DNA from: CAVTTH01 sp963737545
Lineage (GTDB): Bacteria; Verrucomicrobiota; Verrucomicrobiia; Chthoniobacterales; UBA10450
Assembly (NCBI GenBank): GCA_963737545.1
Contig: CAVTTH010000003.1
Coordinates: 1 to 64,000, forward strand
Direction of reading: 5' to 3'
Length of the DNA stretch: 64,000 nt
Made by a program: the position numbers and the translations under genes. The notes beneath the pieces were generated by a model. That model saw only the letters and a program-made list of their open reading frames with translations. It searched no databases and was not told where the DNA came from. This document shows, in pieces, positions 33,907 to 42,283 of the stretch; within the stretch, counting starts at the first letter, position 1, and every line of letters starts with the position of its first letter.

Positions 33907-35610
33907 GTGCATCCGAACGAAGATTACGTGCTCAATGTCCTCGAAGACGTCGGGCTTGTGACACGTTCGCAGATTGAAAACGCCAAATCGCGGCTCAATG
34001 GCGCCGGGACCGCGATCGAAATCCTGGTGAAAGATGGCGTTGTCTCCGAGGCCGATGTCTCGCGTTCACTCGCCGCCCAGGCACACATGGATTGGGTCGA
34101 TCTTTCGACCATGGTGATTCCGCCGGAGGTCATCAATCAGATCCGCGCTGCGGATGCGCGCCGGTTTAAAGTCATTCCCGTTGGTTTCGGTGAAACGGGG
34201 TTGATCGTCGCTATCGGCGATCCGCTCGATATCGACACCATCGACGGGCTCAATTTCCTCCTCCAGCGCGAGATCGAGCTGGTTTGTTCGAGTCCGGACA
34301 AGATTCGTCAGGCACTAATCAAATACTACGGGACGGCGGACGAGGCCTCCGATCTTCTTGAACAACAAATCGGCGGCGATATCGATCTGGGCGTTCAGAT
34401 CGGTGAAAGCGGCGACATCGCCGAAGGAAATGAAGCCGACGCCCCGATCATTCGGATGGTTTCCATGCTTCTGGTCGAGGCGCATCGGTCCGGTGCGAGC
34501 GATATTCATCTCGAACCGCTCGATAAAAAGTTCCGCGTCCGTTTCCGCATCGACGGCGTGCTGCATGAAATGCAGGCCCCACCCAAGCGACTCCAATCCG
34601 CCATCGTCAGCCGCCTGAAAATCATGACCGGTTCGATGAGCATCGCGGAGAAACGGCTTCCGCAGGACGGTCGTATCCAGGTGAAAATCGGACGCAACCC
34701 GATTGATCTCCGGGTCTCGACCATTCCCACCAATCACGGCGAAAGCATCGTCATGCGTTTGCTCGATAAAGCGAGTCTCGTTCTCGGTTTGCCAGAGCTC
34801 GGATTCTTGAGCGACGACCAGGAAACGTTCGAACGCCTCTTGCATTTGCCTGACGGTATTCTGCTTGTCACCGGCCCGACCGGCTCTGGGAAAACAAGCA
34901 CGCTCTACGCCTGCCTTAATTACATCAACAAACCCGACCGCAAGATCATCACTGTCGAGGAGCCGGTCGAATATCAGATGAACGGCATTAACCAGGTGCA
35001 GGTAAACGCCGACATTGGGATGACTTTCCCCGCGGCACTGCGCTCGATCTTGCGGCAGGCCCCGAACATTATCATGATCGGCGAGATTCGAGATTTGGAA
35101 ACGGCGTCGATCGCGACCAACGCCAGTCTCACTGGCCATCTCGTTTTCAGCACGCTGCACACGAACGACGCGCCGTCCGCCGTGGCTCGTCTGGTCGATA
35201 TCGGCGTGCAACCGTTCCTGGTCGCCTCATCGGTCCGGGCGATCATGGCACAACGACTCGTTAGGCGGCTCTGTCCGAAATGCAGACAACCGACCGAGCT
35301 CACCGAAACCGAATTGCGCGCGTTGCGGCTCGAACCTTCGCAGCTCGGCGAAGCGCAGGTCATGAAACCGGTCGGCTGCGAGAATTGCCGCAAGACCGGC
35401 TTCAAAGGCCGGATGGGTATTTTCGAAATCTTCATCATCGATGACGAAGTGCGGCATATGATCAACAATCGGCGGTCTACCCTGACCCTGCGCCAGAAGG
35501 CACGCGAACTCGGCATGCGCACACTGCGCGAGGATGGCGTGCGCAAGGTCCTGAGCGGGCTGACTTCAGCCGAGGAAGTCATTTCCATCACGATCGGAGA
35601 TGTGAGTTGA
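33907..35610 (+). CDS. GspE/PilB-family secretion or pilus assembly ATPase (first copy)
   Basis: The 567-residue protein starts with GTG. It has an N-terminal MshEN domain (residues 1-150) and a hexameric ATPase domain: Walker A GPTGSGKTSTLYACLNY, Asp box and Walker B IIMIGEIRDLETASIATNASLTGH, His box STLHTNDAPSAVARLVD, and a zinc-binding tetra-Cys (CPKC...CENC) near the C-terminus. Such ATPases power type IV pilus extension or type II secretion. The stop is 3 bases before a second ATPase of the same family. Both are probably in one operon with gspF and a pseudopilin. Confidence 0.92.
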   Translation: MHPNEDYVLNVLEDVGLVTRSQIENAKSRLNGAGTAIEILVKDGVVSEADVSRSLAAQAHMDWVDLSTMVIPPEVINQIRAADARRFKVIPVGFGETGLIVAIGDPLDIDTIDGLNFLLQREIELVCSSPDKIRQALIKYYGTADEASDLLEQQIGGDIDLGVQIGESGDIAEGNEADAPIIRMVSMLLVEAHRSGASDIHLEPLDKKFRVRFRIDGVLHEMQAPPKRLQSAIVSRLKIMTGSMSIAEKRLPQDGRIQVKIGRNPIDLRVSTIPTNHGESIVMRLLDKASLVLGLPELGFLSDDQETFERLLHLPDGILLVTGPTGSGKTSTLYACLNYINKPDRKIITVEEPVEYQMNGINQVQVNADIGMTFPAALRSILRQAPNIIMIGEIRDLETASIATNASLTGHLVFSTLHTNDAPSAVARLVDIGVQPFLVASSVRAIMAQRLVRRLCPKCRQPTELTETELRALRLEPSQLGEAQVMKPVGCENCRKTGFKGRMGIFEIFIIDDEVRHMINNRRSTLTLRQKARELGMRTLREDGVRKVLSGLTSAEEVISITIGDVS

Positions 35611-35613
35611 CCT

Positions 35614-37302
35614 ATGAACGCAAAACAGGTCGCCGATCTTTTCGTCGAACAACGGGTCTTGCAGGCATCACAGGCGGACGACGTCCTCCAGGAAACAAGC
35701 CTGAATGGAAAGCCGATCGCGCAAGCCATGATCGACGGCGGCTTTGTCGATGAGCCGGGATTTTACCGTGTGATCGCGGATGCGCTCGGGACTGAGTTTG
35801 TCGATCTTTCCGAACGCGAGATCGCTCCGGAAATTCAACGATTGATTCCGGGCGGCCTGGCCCGACTACACCGGGCGCTGCCGGTCAGTTTTGCCGACAA
35901 CATTCTGGCCGTCGCGCTCGTCGATCCATTCGATCTCCGCGTCGCGGAAGATCTGCGCTTTGCTCTCGGCAAGGACGTTCACGTTGTTGTTTCGCCGACG
36001 GAACAAATCGAAGACCGGATCAAACGCTATTACGGCACGGAAACCTCCAGCATGGAGGAGATCCTGAAACAACTCGGCGAGGCGGGCGAGTTAATGACGC
36101 TGCGCGGTGATGATGGGAGCCCGAGCAACGTCGAAGCCGAAGCGAACGCCACCCCGATCATCCGGTTTGTCGACCTGATCATGTTTCAGGCCATTCAAGA
36201 TCGCGCGAGTGACATTCATTTCGAGCCGTTCGAGAACGAATTCAAGATTCGCTACCGTGTGGATGGCGCGCTTTACGAAATGGCGCCACCACCGCGGCAT
36301 CTCGCGCTGCCCGTTATTTCCCGCGTGAAAGTCATGGCGAACATGAATATCGCCGAGCGCCGGCTTCCACAGGATGGCCGGATCCAGAAGAACATCGCCG
36401 GCCGCCTCGTCGACCTGCGCGTCTCGACTTTGCCAACGCAGTTCGGCGAAAGCGTCGTGCTGCGCGTGCTCGATCGCTCCACAGTCAATCTCGATCTCGA
36501 AGCGCTCGGCATGCCCGATTACATCCATGATTACATCATTGAGGTGATCAATCGACCGAACGGAATTTTTATCGCGACTGGACCAACAGGTTCAGGGAAA
36601 ACGACAACGCTCTATTCCTGTCTGCGGAGGATCAACACGATCGACTCGAAATTGCTGACGGCCGAGGAACCAGTCGAGTACGACCTCGAAGGAATTGTGC
36701 AGGTCCCGGTGAACGAAGCGATCGGGCTGACCTTCGCGCGCGTTCTTCGTGCGTTCTTGCGACAAGATCCGGATCGAATCATGGTCGGTGAAACACGCGA
36801 TCTGGAAACGGCGCAAATCGCGATTCAGGCTTCGCTGACCGGTCATCTTGTTTTCACTACGTTGCACACGAACGACGCGCCGGGAGCAGTGACCCGCCTG
36901 ATCGACATGGGCGTGGAACCATTTCTAATTTCCTCGACGCTCGAGGCCGTCCTTGGCCAGCGCTTACTGCGCAGCATCTGTCCGAGCTGCCGCACCGATT
37001 ATGAGCCGGGAGATGCGCTGCTCACGCAACTTGAAATTTCCCGGCGTGACATCGGCGAGAAGAAGTTTTACTACGGCAAAGGGTGCGACGCGTGCAATCA
37101 CACCGGTTATAAAGGACGGATCGGAATTTACGAATTGATGAAAATCACGGATCCGCTTCGTGAATTAATCAACGAACGCGCGCCTACAGTCATCTTGAAA
37201 CAAAAAGCGATCGAACTCGGAATGGTAACGCTGCGGCAGGATGGTCTGCGCAGCATTTTCGCGGGCGACACCACGGTCGAGGAAGTGTTGAAATACACGT
37301 AG
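35614..37302 (+). CDS. GspE/PilB-family secretion or pilus assembly ATPase (second copy)
   Basis: The 562-residue protein has the same layout as its upstream neighbour: MshEN-like N-terminus, Walker A GPTGSGKTTTLYSC, RIMVGETRDLETAQIAIQASLTGH, TTLHTNDAPGAVTRLID, and the tetra-Cys CPSC...CDAC. The two are about half identical by eye in the ATPase core, and less in the N-terminal domain, so they are old paralogs and not a recent duplication. Each keeps all catalytic motifs. They may power two states of one machine or interact with different platform proteins. Confidence 0.92.
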   Translation: MNAKQVADLFVEQRVLQASQADDVLQETSLNGKPIAQAMIDGGFVDEPGFYRVIADALGTEFVDLSEREIAPEIQRLIPGGLARLHRALPVSFADNILAVALVDPFDLRVAEDLRFALGKDVHVVVSPTEQIEDRIKRYYGTETSSMEEILKQLGEAGELMTLRGDDGSPSNVEAEANATPIIRFVDLIMFQAIQDRASDIHFEPFENEFKIRYRVDGALYEMAPPPRHLALPVISRVKVMANMNIAERRLPQDGRIQKNIAGRLVDLRVSTLPTQFGESVVLRVLDRSTVNLDLEALGMPDYIHDYIIEVINRPNGIFIATGPTGSGKTTTLYSCLRRINTIDSKLLTAEEPVEYDLEGIVQVPVNEAIGLTFARVLRAFLRQDPDRIMVGETRDLETAQIAIQASLTGHLVFTTLHTNDAPGAVTRLIDMGVEPFLISSTLEAVLGQRLLRSICPSCRTDYEPGDALLTQLEISRRDIGEKKFYYGKGCDACNHTGYKGRIGIYELMKITDPLRELINERAPTVILKQKAIELGMVTLRQDGLRSIFAGDTTVEEVLKYT

Positions 37303-37318
37303 CGATAATCAACGAAGG

Positions 37319-37402
37319 GTCATCCCGAGCGAAAGTCGAGGGATCCCGTGGCGCGACCGTTGAGTTTTCACATCGGGATCCCTCGACTGCGCTCGGGATG
37401 AC
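37319..37402. repeat. GTCATCCCGAGC-type inverted repeat, copy 1
   Basis: The element begins GTCATCCCGAGCGAAAGTCG and ends CGCTCGGGATGAC; the two ~30-base arms (with GGGATCCC in each) pair around a short centre. It lies between the second ATPase and gspF. Related copies are at 39476, 56119, 56657 and 58948. Confidence 0.88.
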
Positions 37403-37491
37403 AGCGCAGTCGCTTTCAAGCGATTTAGCGATTGGATCGCCTCGCCGAAGTCGCTAAACCATTAACTCGCTAATTCGTTTGATTCACCATC

Positions 37492-38787
37492 ATGCCTCGC
37501 TTCACCTACGTAGCTCTCGACGCCCGCGGTCAGGAATCGACTGGTCTCGTTGAGGCGAACTCGACCAACGAGGCGATCGGCCAATTGCGTCAGGCTGGTT
37601 ATTTCCCGACCAATGTTTACGAAGAAGGCAAGGGCGGCCCCGCTGACGGAAAGAAGCGCGCGCGCTTCAGGGCAGCAAAAGCACCGGGCGCGGCGCGGTC
37701 GGGCTTTCGCAAAGACATTGTTCTCTTTCAAAAGAAAACGATCAAGACGAAGACGTTGATGGTCTTTACGCGGCAGCTGGCGACGTTGATCGATTCCGGG
37801 CTGCCTCTTCTGCGCGGTCTGAATGTCCTGGCCAAGCAGGAGCGCGACAGGGTTTTGAAAAAGACAATCATCGGGCTGGCCGATTCGGTGCAGGGAGGCA
37901 GCACCTTTTCCGAAGGCCTCGCCCAGAGCCCCAGAATTTTTAATGACCTTTACGTCAACATGGTGAGAGCAGGCGAAGTCGGCGGGGTGCTTGAAGTCGT
38001 CCTCGCGCGTCTGGCGGAGTTTCAGGAAAAGGCGCAGAAAATAAAAAACAAAGTCGTCGCGGCGATGGTCTATCCGATCATCGTGCTCGTGCTCGCGATC
38101 GCGATCATGTCGTTTCTCCTCGTCTTCATCGTGCCGAAGTTCGAAGCGATCTTCCACGACATGCTCGGTGACAAGCCGCTGCCGAAGATCACGCTCTTTG
38201 TCATCGGCGTAAGTAACTTCGTCAAGAACCACGGACTCATTCTGCTCGGAGCGATCATCGTGCTGGTCGCGGCCTACAGATTTATTGCCCGGACGACTGG
38301 AGGACGCACCGCGATTGACCGCTTCAAGCTGCGTGTTCCGCTTTTCGGCGACCTCCTGCGGAAAACGGCGATCTCGCGATTTTCCCGAACGCTCGGCACA
38401 CTGGTGACCAGCGGTGTCCCGATTTTGCAGGCGCTGAATATTACGCGGAAAACCGCCGGGAACACGGTCATCGCCAATGCGATTGCGCAGGTACATGACA
38501 GCGTGAAAGAGGGCGAATCGATCGTGCAACCGCTGGAAGCGAGTGCAGCATTTCCACCGATGGTGATCAGCATGATCGATGTCGGCGAAGAAACGGGGCA
38601 ATTGCCGGAAATGCTTTTGAAAATCGCGGACGTGTACGACGATGAAGTCGATAACTCGGTTGCTGCGCTGACGTCGATGCTTGAACCGATCATGATCGTG
38701 TTTCTCGCCCTGATCGTCGGGACAATTGTCATCGCCCTCTTTATGCCGCTGATCAGCATCATCAGTGGATTGCAGCAGCAGACGTGA
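37492..38787 (+). CDS. Type II secretion/type IV pilus inner-membrane platform protein (GspF/PilC)
   Basis: The 431-residue protein begins MPRFTYVALDARGQESTGLVEANS, the usual GspF N-terminus. It has two T2SSF repeats (FTRQLATLIDSGLPLLRGLNVL... and FSRTLGTLVTSGVPILQALNI...) with three membrane helices: one after the first repeat (AAMVYPIIVLVLAIAIMSFLLVFIVP), one near 250 and one at the C-terminus (PIMIVFLALIVGTIVIALFMPLI). It serves as the platform that the ATPase turns to assemble pseudopilins. It follows the tandem ATPases after a 189-base gap that holds a repeat. Confidence 0.93.
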   Translation: MPRFTYVALDARGQESTGLVEANSTNEAIGQLRQAGYFPTNVYEEGKGGPADGKKRARFRAAKAPGAARSGFRKDIVLFQKKTIKTKTLMVFTRQLATLIDSGLPLLRGLNVLAKQERDRVLKKTIIGLADSVQGGSTFSEGLAQSPRIFNDLYVNMVRAGEVGGVLEVVLARLAEFQEKAQKIKNKVVAAMVYPIIVLVLAIAIMSFLLVFIVPKFEAIFHDMLGDKPLPKITLFVIGVSNFVKNHGLILLGAIIVLVAAYRFIARTTGGRTAIDRFKLRVPLFGDLLRKTAISRFSRTLGTLVTSGVPILQALNITRKTAGNTVIANAIAQVHDSVKEGESIVQPLEASAAFPPMVISMIDVGEETGQLPEMLLKIADVYDDEVDNSVAALTSMLEPIMIVFLALIVGTIVIALFMPLISIISGLQQQT

Positions 38788-38791
38788 GGAG

Positions 38792-38931
38792 AATGCCGAA
38801 ATCCGAATGACGAAGGACGAAGGAATGATCAAATGACGAAGCGCCAAGAAATCGGGGTCATCCGGTTTCGTCATTCGAGCTTCGGCATTGATTCGGCATT
38901 CGGCATTCGGCATTCGGCATTTTTCTCAAGA
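38792..38931. repeat. TTCGGCATT repeat array with inverted copy, overlapping the pseudopilin start
   Basis: AATGCCGAA at 38792-38800 and AATGACGAA-type sequences face a downstream array with TTCGTCATTCGAGC and five copies of TTCGGCATT (to 38923-38924), which ends in TTTTT. The region could form a long imperfect hairpin. From memory, sequences encoding RHSSFGIRHSAF-like peptides recur in many Verrucomicrobia genomes. Here the array supplies the leader of the pseudopilin gene. Confidence 0.8.
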
Positions 38932-39471
38932 CGAGCCTTTACCATCCTTGAATTGCTCATCGTGATGACGATCATTCTCGTCCTCGCGGGATTGATTCTG
39001 GCAACGGCGGGATACGTACAGAAGAAAGGAGCACGTTCGCGAACCGAAGCCGAAATCGCCGCGATCTCGGCGGCGCTGGAAAATTACAAGGCGGATAATG
39101 GGATTTATCCAAGCGAACCTGCAACGACAGAACAATTGCAAGCAACCGACGGCAATCCGAGCAATTACACAGCTGCGTCACGATTTCTTTATAAGCAGCT
39201 TTCCGGTGACGACGACGGAGATCCAACAACTCCCGCACCGGCCAACGCAAAGAACTATCTCGGGAGTAGTTTGAAGCCGCAATTACTCAGTCCGAATCCC
39301 CCCGGTCCAAACACCTTTATTCGGGATCCTTTTGGGAATTCGTACGGTTACTCAACGCTCAAGGCTGTGAATCCTACTTCGACCCACGGCTACAATCCGA
39401 CCTTCGATCTTTGGAGTACCGCCGGTGAGACCTCCGGCAGCGAATCATCAAAGTGGATCAAGAATTGGTGA
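38833..39471 (+). CDS. Type II secretion/type IV pseudopilin, GspG-like
   Basis: The 212-residue protein has a class III prepilin signal: RRA|FTILELLIVMTIILVLAGLIL, with Glu at +5 (E40) but Ala at -1 in place of the usual Gly. The C-terminal part has the GspG pattern: a helix (ARSRTEAEIAAISAALENYKADNGIYPSE) and a DPFGNSYGY...DLWSTAGE end that would bind calcium in true GspG. No ATG, GTG or TTG lies between 38833 and the prepilin motif, so the ~35-residue leader is derived from the TTCGGCATT repeat array. It follows gspF by 45 bases. Confidence 0.85.
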   Translation: MTKRQEIGVIRFRHSSFGIDSAFGIRHSAFFSRRAFTILELLIVMTIILVLAGLILATAGYVQKKGARSRTEAEIAAISAALENYKADNGIYPSEPATTEQLQATDGNPSNYTAASRFLYKQLSGDDDGDPTTPAPANAKNYLGSSLKPQLLSPNPPGPNTFIRDPFGNSYGYSTLKAVNPTSTHGYNPTFDLWSTAGETSGSESSKWIKNW

Positions 39472-39475
39472 ACCT

Positions 39476-39568
39476 GTCATCCTGAGCGAAGCGTAGCGGA
39501 GTCGAAGGATCCCGCGGCGTTACCGGAAAGCTTCCGCGACGGGATTTCTCGGCTTCGCTCGAAATGAC
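39476..39568. repeat. GTCATCCCGAGC-type inverted repeat, copy 2
   Basis: The element begins GTCATCCTGAGCGAAGCG at 39476 and ends CTTCGCTCGAAATGAC at 39568, with GGATCCCG and CGGGATTT in the inner arms. It lies just after the pseudopilin stop and could form a hairpin in the transcript. The arms are less perfect than in copy 1. Confidence 0.82.
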
Positions 39569-39613
39569 AAACTTGTAGCGGCGACAAAGGCCATCCCGCG
39601 ATGTCGTTCAACC

Positions 39614-39943
39614 TCACGCCAGCGCGTCGAGGCGGCCGAGCAAATCTTTCTTGCTTGTCATTCCGATTACTTGATCGCGGAGCTGGCCGTTTTTAAAAAA
39701 AAGCAGCGCGGGAATCGCCCGGACATTGAATTTGACCGAGAGGCTCTGGTTATCGTCGACATTTACCTTCGCGATTTTTACGGAACCGGCCTTTTCCTTC
39801 GCAATCTCATCCAGGAGCGGCTCAATCATCTTGCACGGCCCGCACCAGGGCGCCCAGAAATCGACCAGCACAGTCGTGCCGTCTTGAATTACTTCTCGGT
39901 CAAAATTTGATTCGTCAACGGTTACAGCAACAGAGTTCTCCAT
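39614..39943 (-). CDS. trxA: Thioredoxin
   Basis: The 109-residue protein has the thioredoxin fold with the redox motif WCGPC in LVDFWAPWCGPCKMIEPLL, the cis-Pro segment VRAIPALLFFKNG, and no leader, so it is cytoplasmic. It is close to E. coli TrxA in length. It reduces disulfides in ribonucleotide reductase and other proteins. The start lies 3 bases after the stop of the Pro-rich tail-anchored gene on the same strand, which suggests co-transcription. Confidence 0.95.
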   Translation of the reverse strand: MENSVAVTVDESNFDREVIQDGTTVLVDFWAPWCGPCKMIEPLLDEIAKEKAGSVKIAKVNVDDNQSLSVKFNVRAIPALLFFKNGQLRDQVIGMTSKKDLLGRLDALA

Positions 39944-39946
39944 GGT

Positions 39947-40684
39947 TTAAGAAAAATAGATCAGGAGTTGAACCATAAGCACAATTGCCGACAAGGCCAG
40001 CAAAGCCCAGCAGAGCGGTCGCGGAATGGAATCGATGATCGAGGTGGCATCCGGTTTCGGAAGGATCGTTATCGAAGCGCGCTGAGCCGAAGAAGGCGGC
40101 GCCGGAATGAGCGGCTGCGTCTTCGCCATCTTTACCGTCGGAGCCGGACTGCTCGGAGCACTCGGGATGAGACTGATCCGCGCAGTCTCTTTCTTCGGCT
40201 CCGCCGCGGACGGCGATACGACGGTTGGAATCCTTACCGGAACAGGTATCGCGTTGGGAGGTGGACGAGTCGGTGGCGAAAACGCCGGAGCAACTGGTGG
40301 CGGCGGACTGACTGGGGCGGGCGATTTTGGCGGAGGCGCGAACGAAGGCGCCGCAGGCAAGACGGCTGGCTCGGGCAATGTTGCGCCGGCGGGCGGTGGA
40401 ACAGCAGCTGGAGGGCGGAATGGTTTTGATGGAGGTGGAGGAGGCGGGGGAACGGTTCGGGCAACCGGAGGTGGAGGGGGCGCGGCTGCCCGCGATTGAA
40501 GAGCCGGCGGCGGCGATTTCGGGAGAGTCGGTTCGGCACGCGGAGGGGCACCGTTTGAGGGCGGCCGGGCGGGCAGCTTGATGCGGACGGAATTTCTCGC
40601 GTCCCCTGCGCCAGATATTTTCGTCGGACGCGGCGGTAGCGTAATACGCACAGTTTCCTTCTTCGGTTCGTTCAGGTCGGCCAT
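39947..40684 (-). CDS. Pro-rich cytoplasmic protein with C-terminal membrane anchor
   Basis: The 245-residue protein is about one-third Pro in its middle, with long runs such as PPPPPP. It ends with one hydrophobic helix (CWALLALSAIVLMVQLLIYF), so it is probably tail-anchored. A short motif occurs twice: EPKKETVRITLPP at the N-terminus and EPKKETARISLIP near residue 160, with a related NSVRIKLPARP at 31-41. The repeated KKETxRIxLP may bind a partner. I know no function; similar Pro-rich proteins with this motif occur in Verrucomicrobia. Confidence 0.72.
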   Translation of the reverse strand: MADLNEPKKETVRITLPPRPTKISGAGDARNSVRIKLPARPPSNGAPPRAEPTLPKSPPPALQSRAAAPPPPPVARTVPPPPPPPSKPFRPPAAVPPPAGATLPEPAVLPAAPSFAPPPKSPAPVSPPPPVAPAFSPPTRPPPNAIPVPVRIPTVVSPSAAEPKKETARISLIPSAPSSPAPTVKMAKTQPLIPAPPSSAQRASITILPKPDATSIIDSIPRPLCWALLALSAIVLMVQLLIYFS

Positions 40685-40812
40685 ACGACGCTTGTGGTGC
40701 TTCCAGGAATTTCGCGGGTATCATTTGTCGGTTATTTGGTGTTTCCATGTCAAACAAGGAATGCGCCCCGGCCAAATCTCCGGCTCAGACCTGTCCCTGA
40801 GGCCTGATTTAA

Positions 40813-42283
40813 CTAGGCAAGAAGGTCGTACCCTCGCGCACCATTGATGGTGCGGACAACGAATTCGCCGACCGGAGCGGGGGAAGCGAGGATCACACGA
40901 GCATCAACATCAGGAGCATCGGCTTCGGTGCGGGCGATGAGCGGTTGATCAACAAGCAGCTTCATTTCGCCGACCAATTCGTTCCCTGGCGGAGGCACGC
41001 GCGATTTGCTGTTGCAGAAGCATGGCGCGGCGGTAACGCGCGTTCTTAACGACGGCCGGAATCTGCCCTGACATTTCGGCCGCACGCGAACCTTCTTCCT
41101 GCGAATATTTGAAAATGCCAAGGCGCTCAAAGCGGACGCGCTCAATGAATTCGAGAAGTGACTCGAATTCTCCCTCACTCTCGCCAGGAAACCCAACAAT
41201 GAAGGTGGTTCGAATCGCGACGCCAGGAATTCCCGCACGCAGATTGGCAATGAGATTCTCAATGTGCTCGCGCGATGTCTCGCGACGCATCCGGCCGAGC
41301 ATCGCTTCATCAATGTGCTGAAGCGGCATGTCAACGTAACGAGCGACCTTATCGCACCTGGCGATCGTATCGATCAACTCATTACTCCAGTGGGCTGGAT
41401 GGGTGTAAAGCAGGCGCACCCAGAAATCACCTTCGACCTTTTGAATTTCGCGGAGCAATCCGGCCAGCGTCGGACCCCGCGAAGAATCGACCGGCTGGCG
41501 CGGGCCGGCTTTTTCCGTCCACAGGTCCATTCCGTAATAAGTCGTGTCCTGACTGATCAAGTTGATCTCCTTCACACCTTCTGCCACGAGCGAGCGAATT
41601 TCTGCCAGAATCGAGCCGGGTGATCGGCTCCGATGTCGCCCGCGCATTCGCGGAATCACACAAAAACTGCACGGATGATTGCAGCCTTCGGCAATTTTCA
41701 GGTAGGCCGAGTGTGTCGGCGTCAGTCGAAAACGCGGGGTGTCGTAATCGGGAATGTAGGTTGGCCGCGAAGTGACAAAGCTGTCACCGGAGCGAGCGAT
41801 CCTGGCTGCCACTTGCTTCACGATCGGTCCCAGTTCGCGCACCTGATCGAGACCAATGAAGGCATCGACCTCAGGCAGCTGCTCGCGTAATTCGGTCGCG
41901 AATCGCTGTGCCATGCATCCGCTAACGATCAGCTTCTGCCCTGGCTTGCTCGTTAGGCCGCGCTGCCGGTGCGCTTCCAGGATCGCATCGATGGATTCCT
42001 CCTTCGCTGAATCGATGAAGGCACAGGTGTTGATGACCAGAACATCAGCTTCATCCGCGCGGGAAGTGATTTGCATTCCTTCCACAAGAACGCTGCCCAG
42101 CATGATCTCGGCATCGACCAGATTTTTCGCACAGCCGAGACTGATCATGCCTACTCGGACCGGTGTGTTTTCTTGCTGTAGCGGCGATCTCTCATCGTCG
42201 CCGATTCGGCGCTCGGTGGGCGCCGCTACAACGCTGTTATTCGACGGTGATGTCAGCGTCGTGATCGGCCAGCGGCTGTCCAT
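40813..42283 (-). pseudogene. rimO: Ribosomal protein S12 methylthiotransferase RimO, one frameshift at 40984-40986
   Basis: The main frame has the UPF0004 domain (VGMISLGCAKNLVDAEIML, CAFIDSAKEESIDAI, VSGCMAQRF), the radical SAM motif CNHPCSFCVIP, and RimO-like sequences (PQHIDEAMLGRMRR as DMPLQHIDEAML). It runs into a stop at 40949. The C-terminal TRAM domain (GEMKLLVDQPLIARTEADAPDV...) continues in the next frame to 40813. Removing one G from the GGG run (CCC at 40984-40986) restores a normal protein. RimO adds a methylthio group to Asp88 of S12. The start is doubtful: the ATG at 42283 makes a leader that crosses a repeat (42177-42230) and overlaps rodZ; the ATG at 42148 would remove the first family residues. 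Confidence 0.88.
42177..42230. repeat. TGTAGCGGCG-type inverted repeat
   Basis: TGTAGCGGCG at 42177 pairs with CGCCGCTACA at 42221-42230, with inner partial palindromes (ATCGTCGCCGAT and GGCGCTCGG). It lies between rodZ and the conserved part of rimO, and is within the possible N-terminal extension of rimO. A like element is at 56207-56252, and half copies are at 31923 and 54473. Confidence 0.82.

Noticed and set aside
37462..38913. A 483-codon minus-strand frame across gspF
   Set aside because: It is the antisense shadow of a clear GspF gene, with very high Asp/His/Arg content and no recognisable sequence.
38792..38931. A CRISPR-like array
   Set aside because: The TTCGGCATT units are only 8-9 bases with no spacers, and no cas gene is near.
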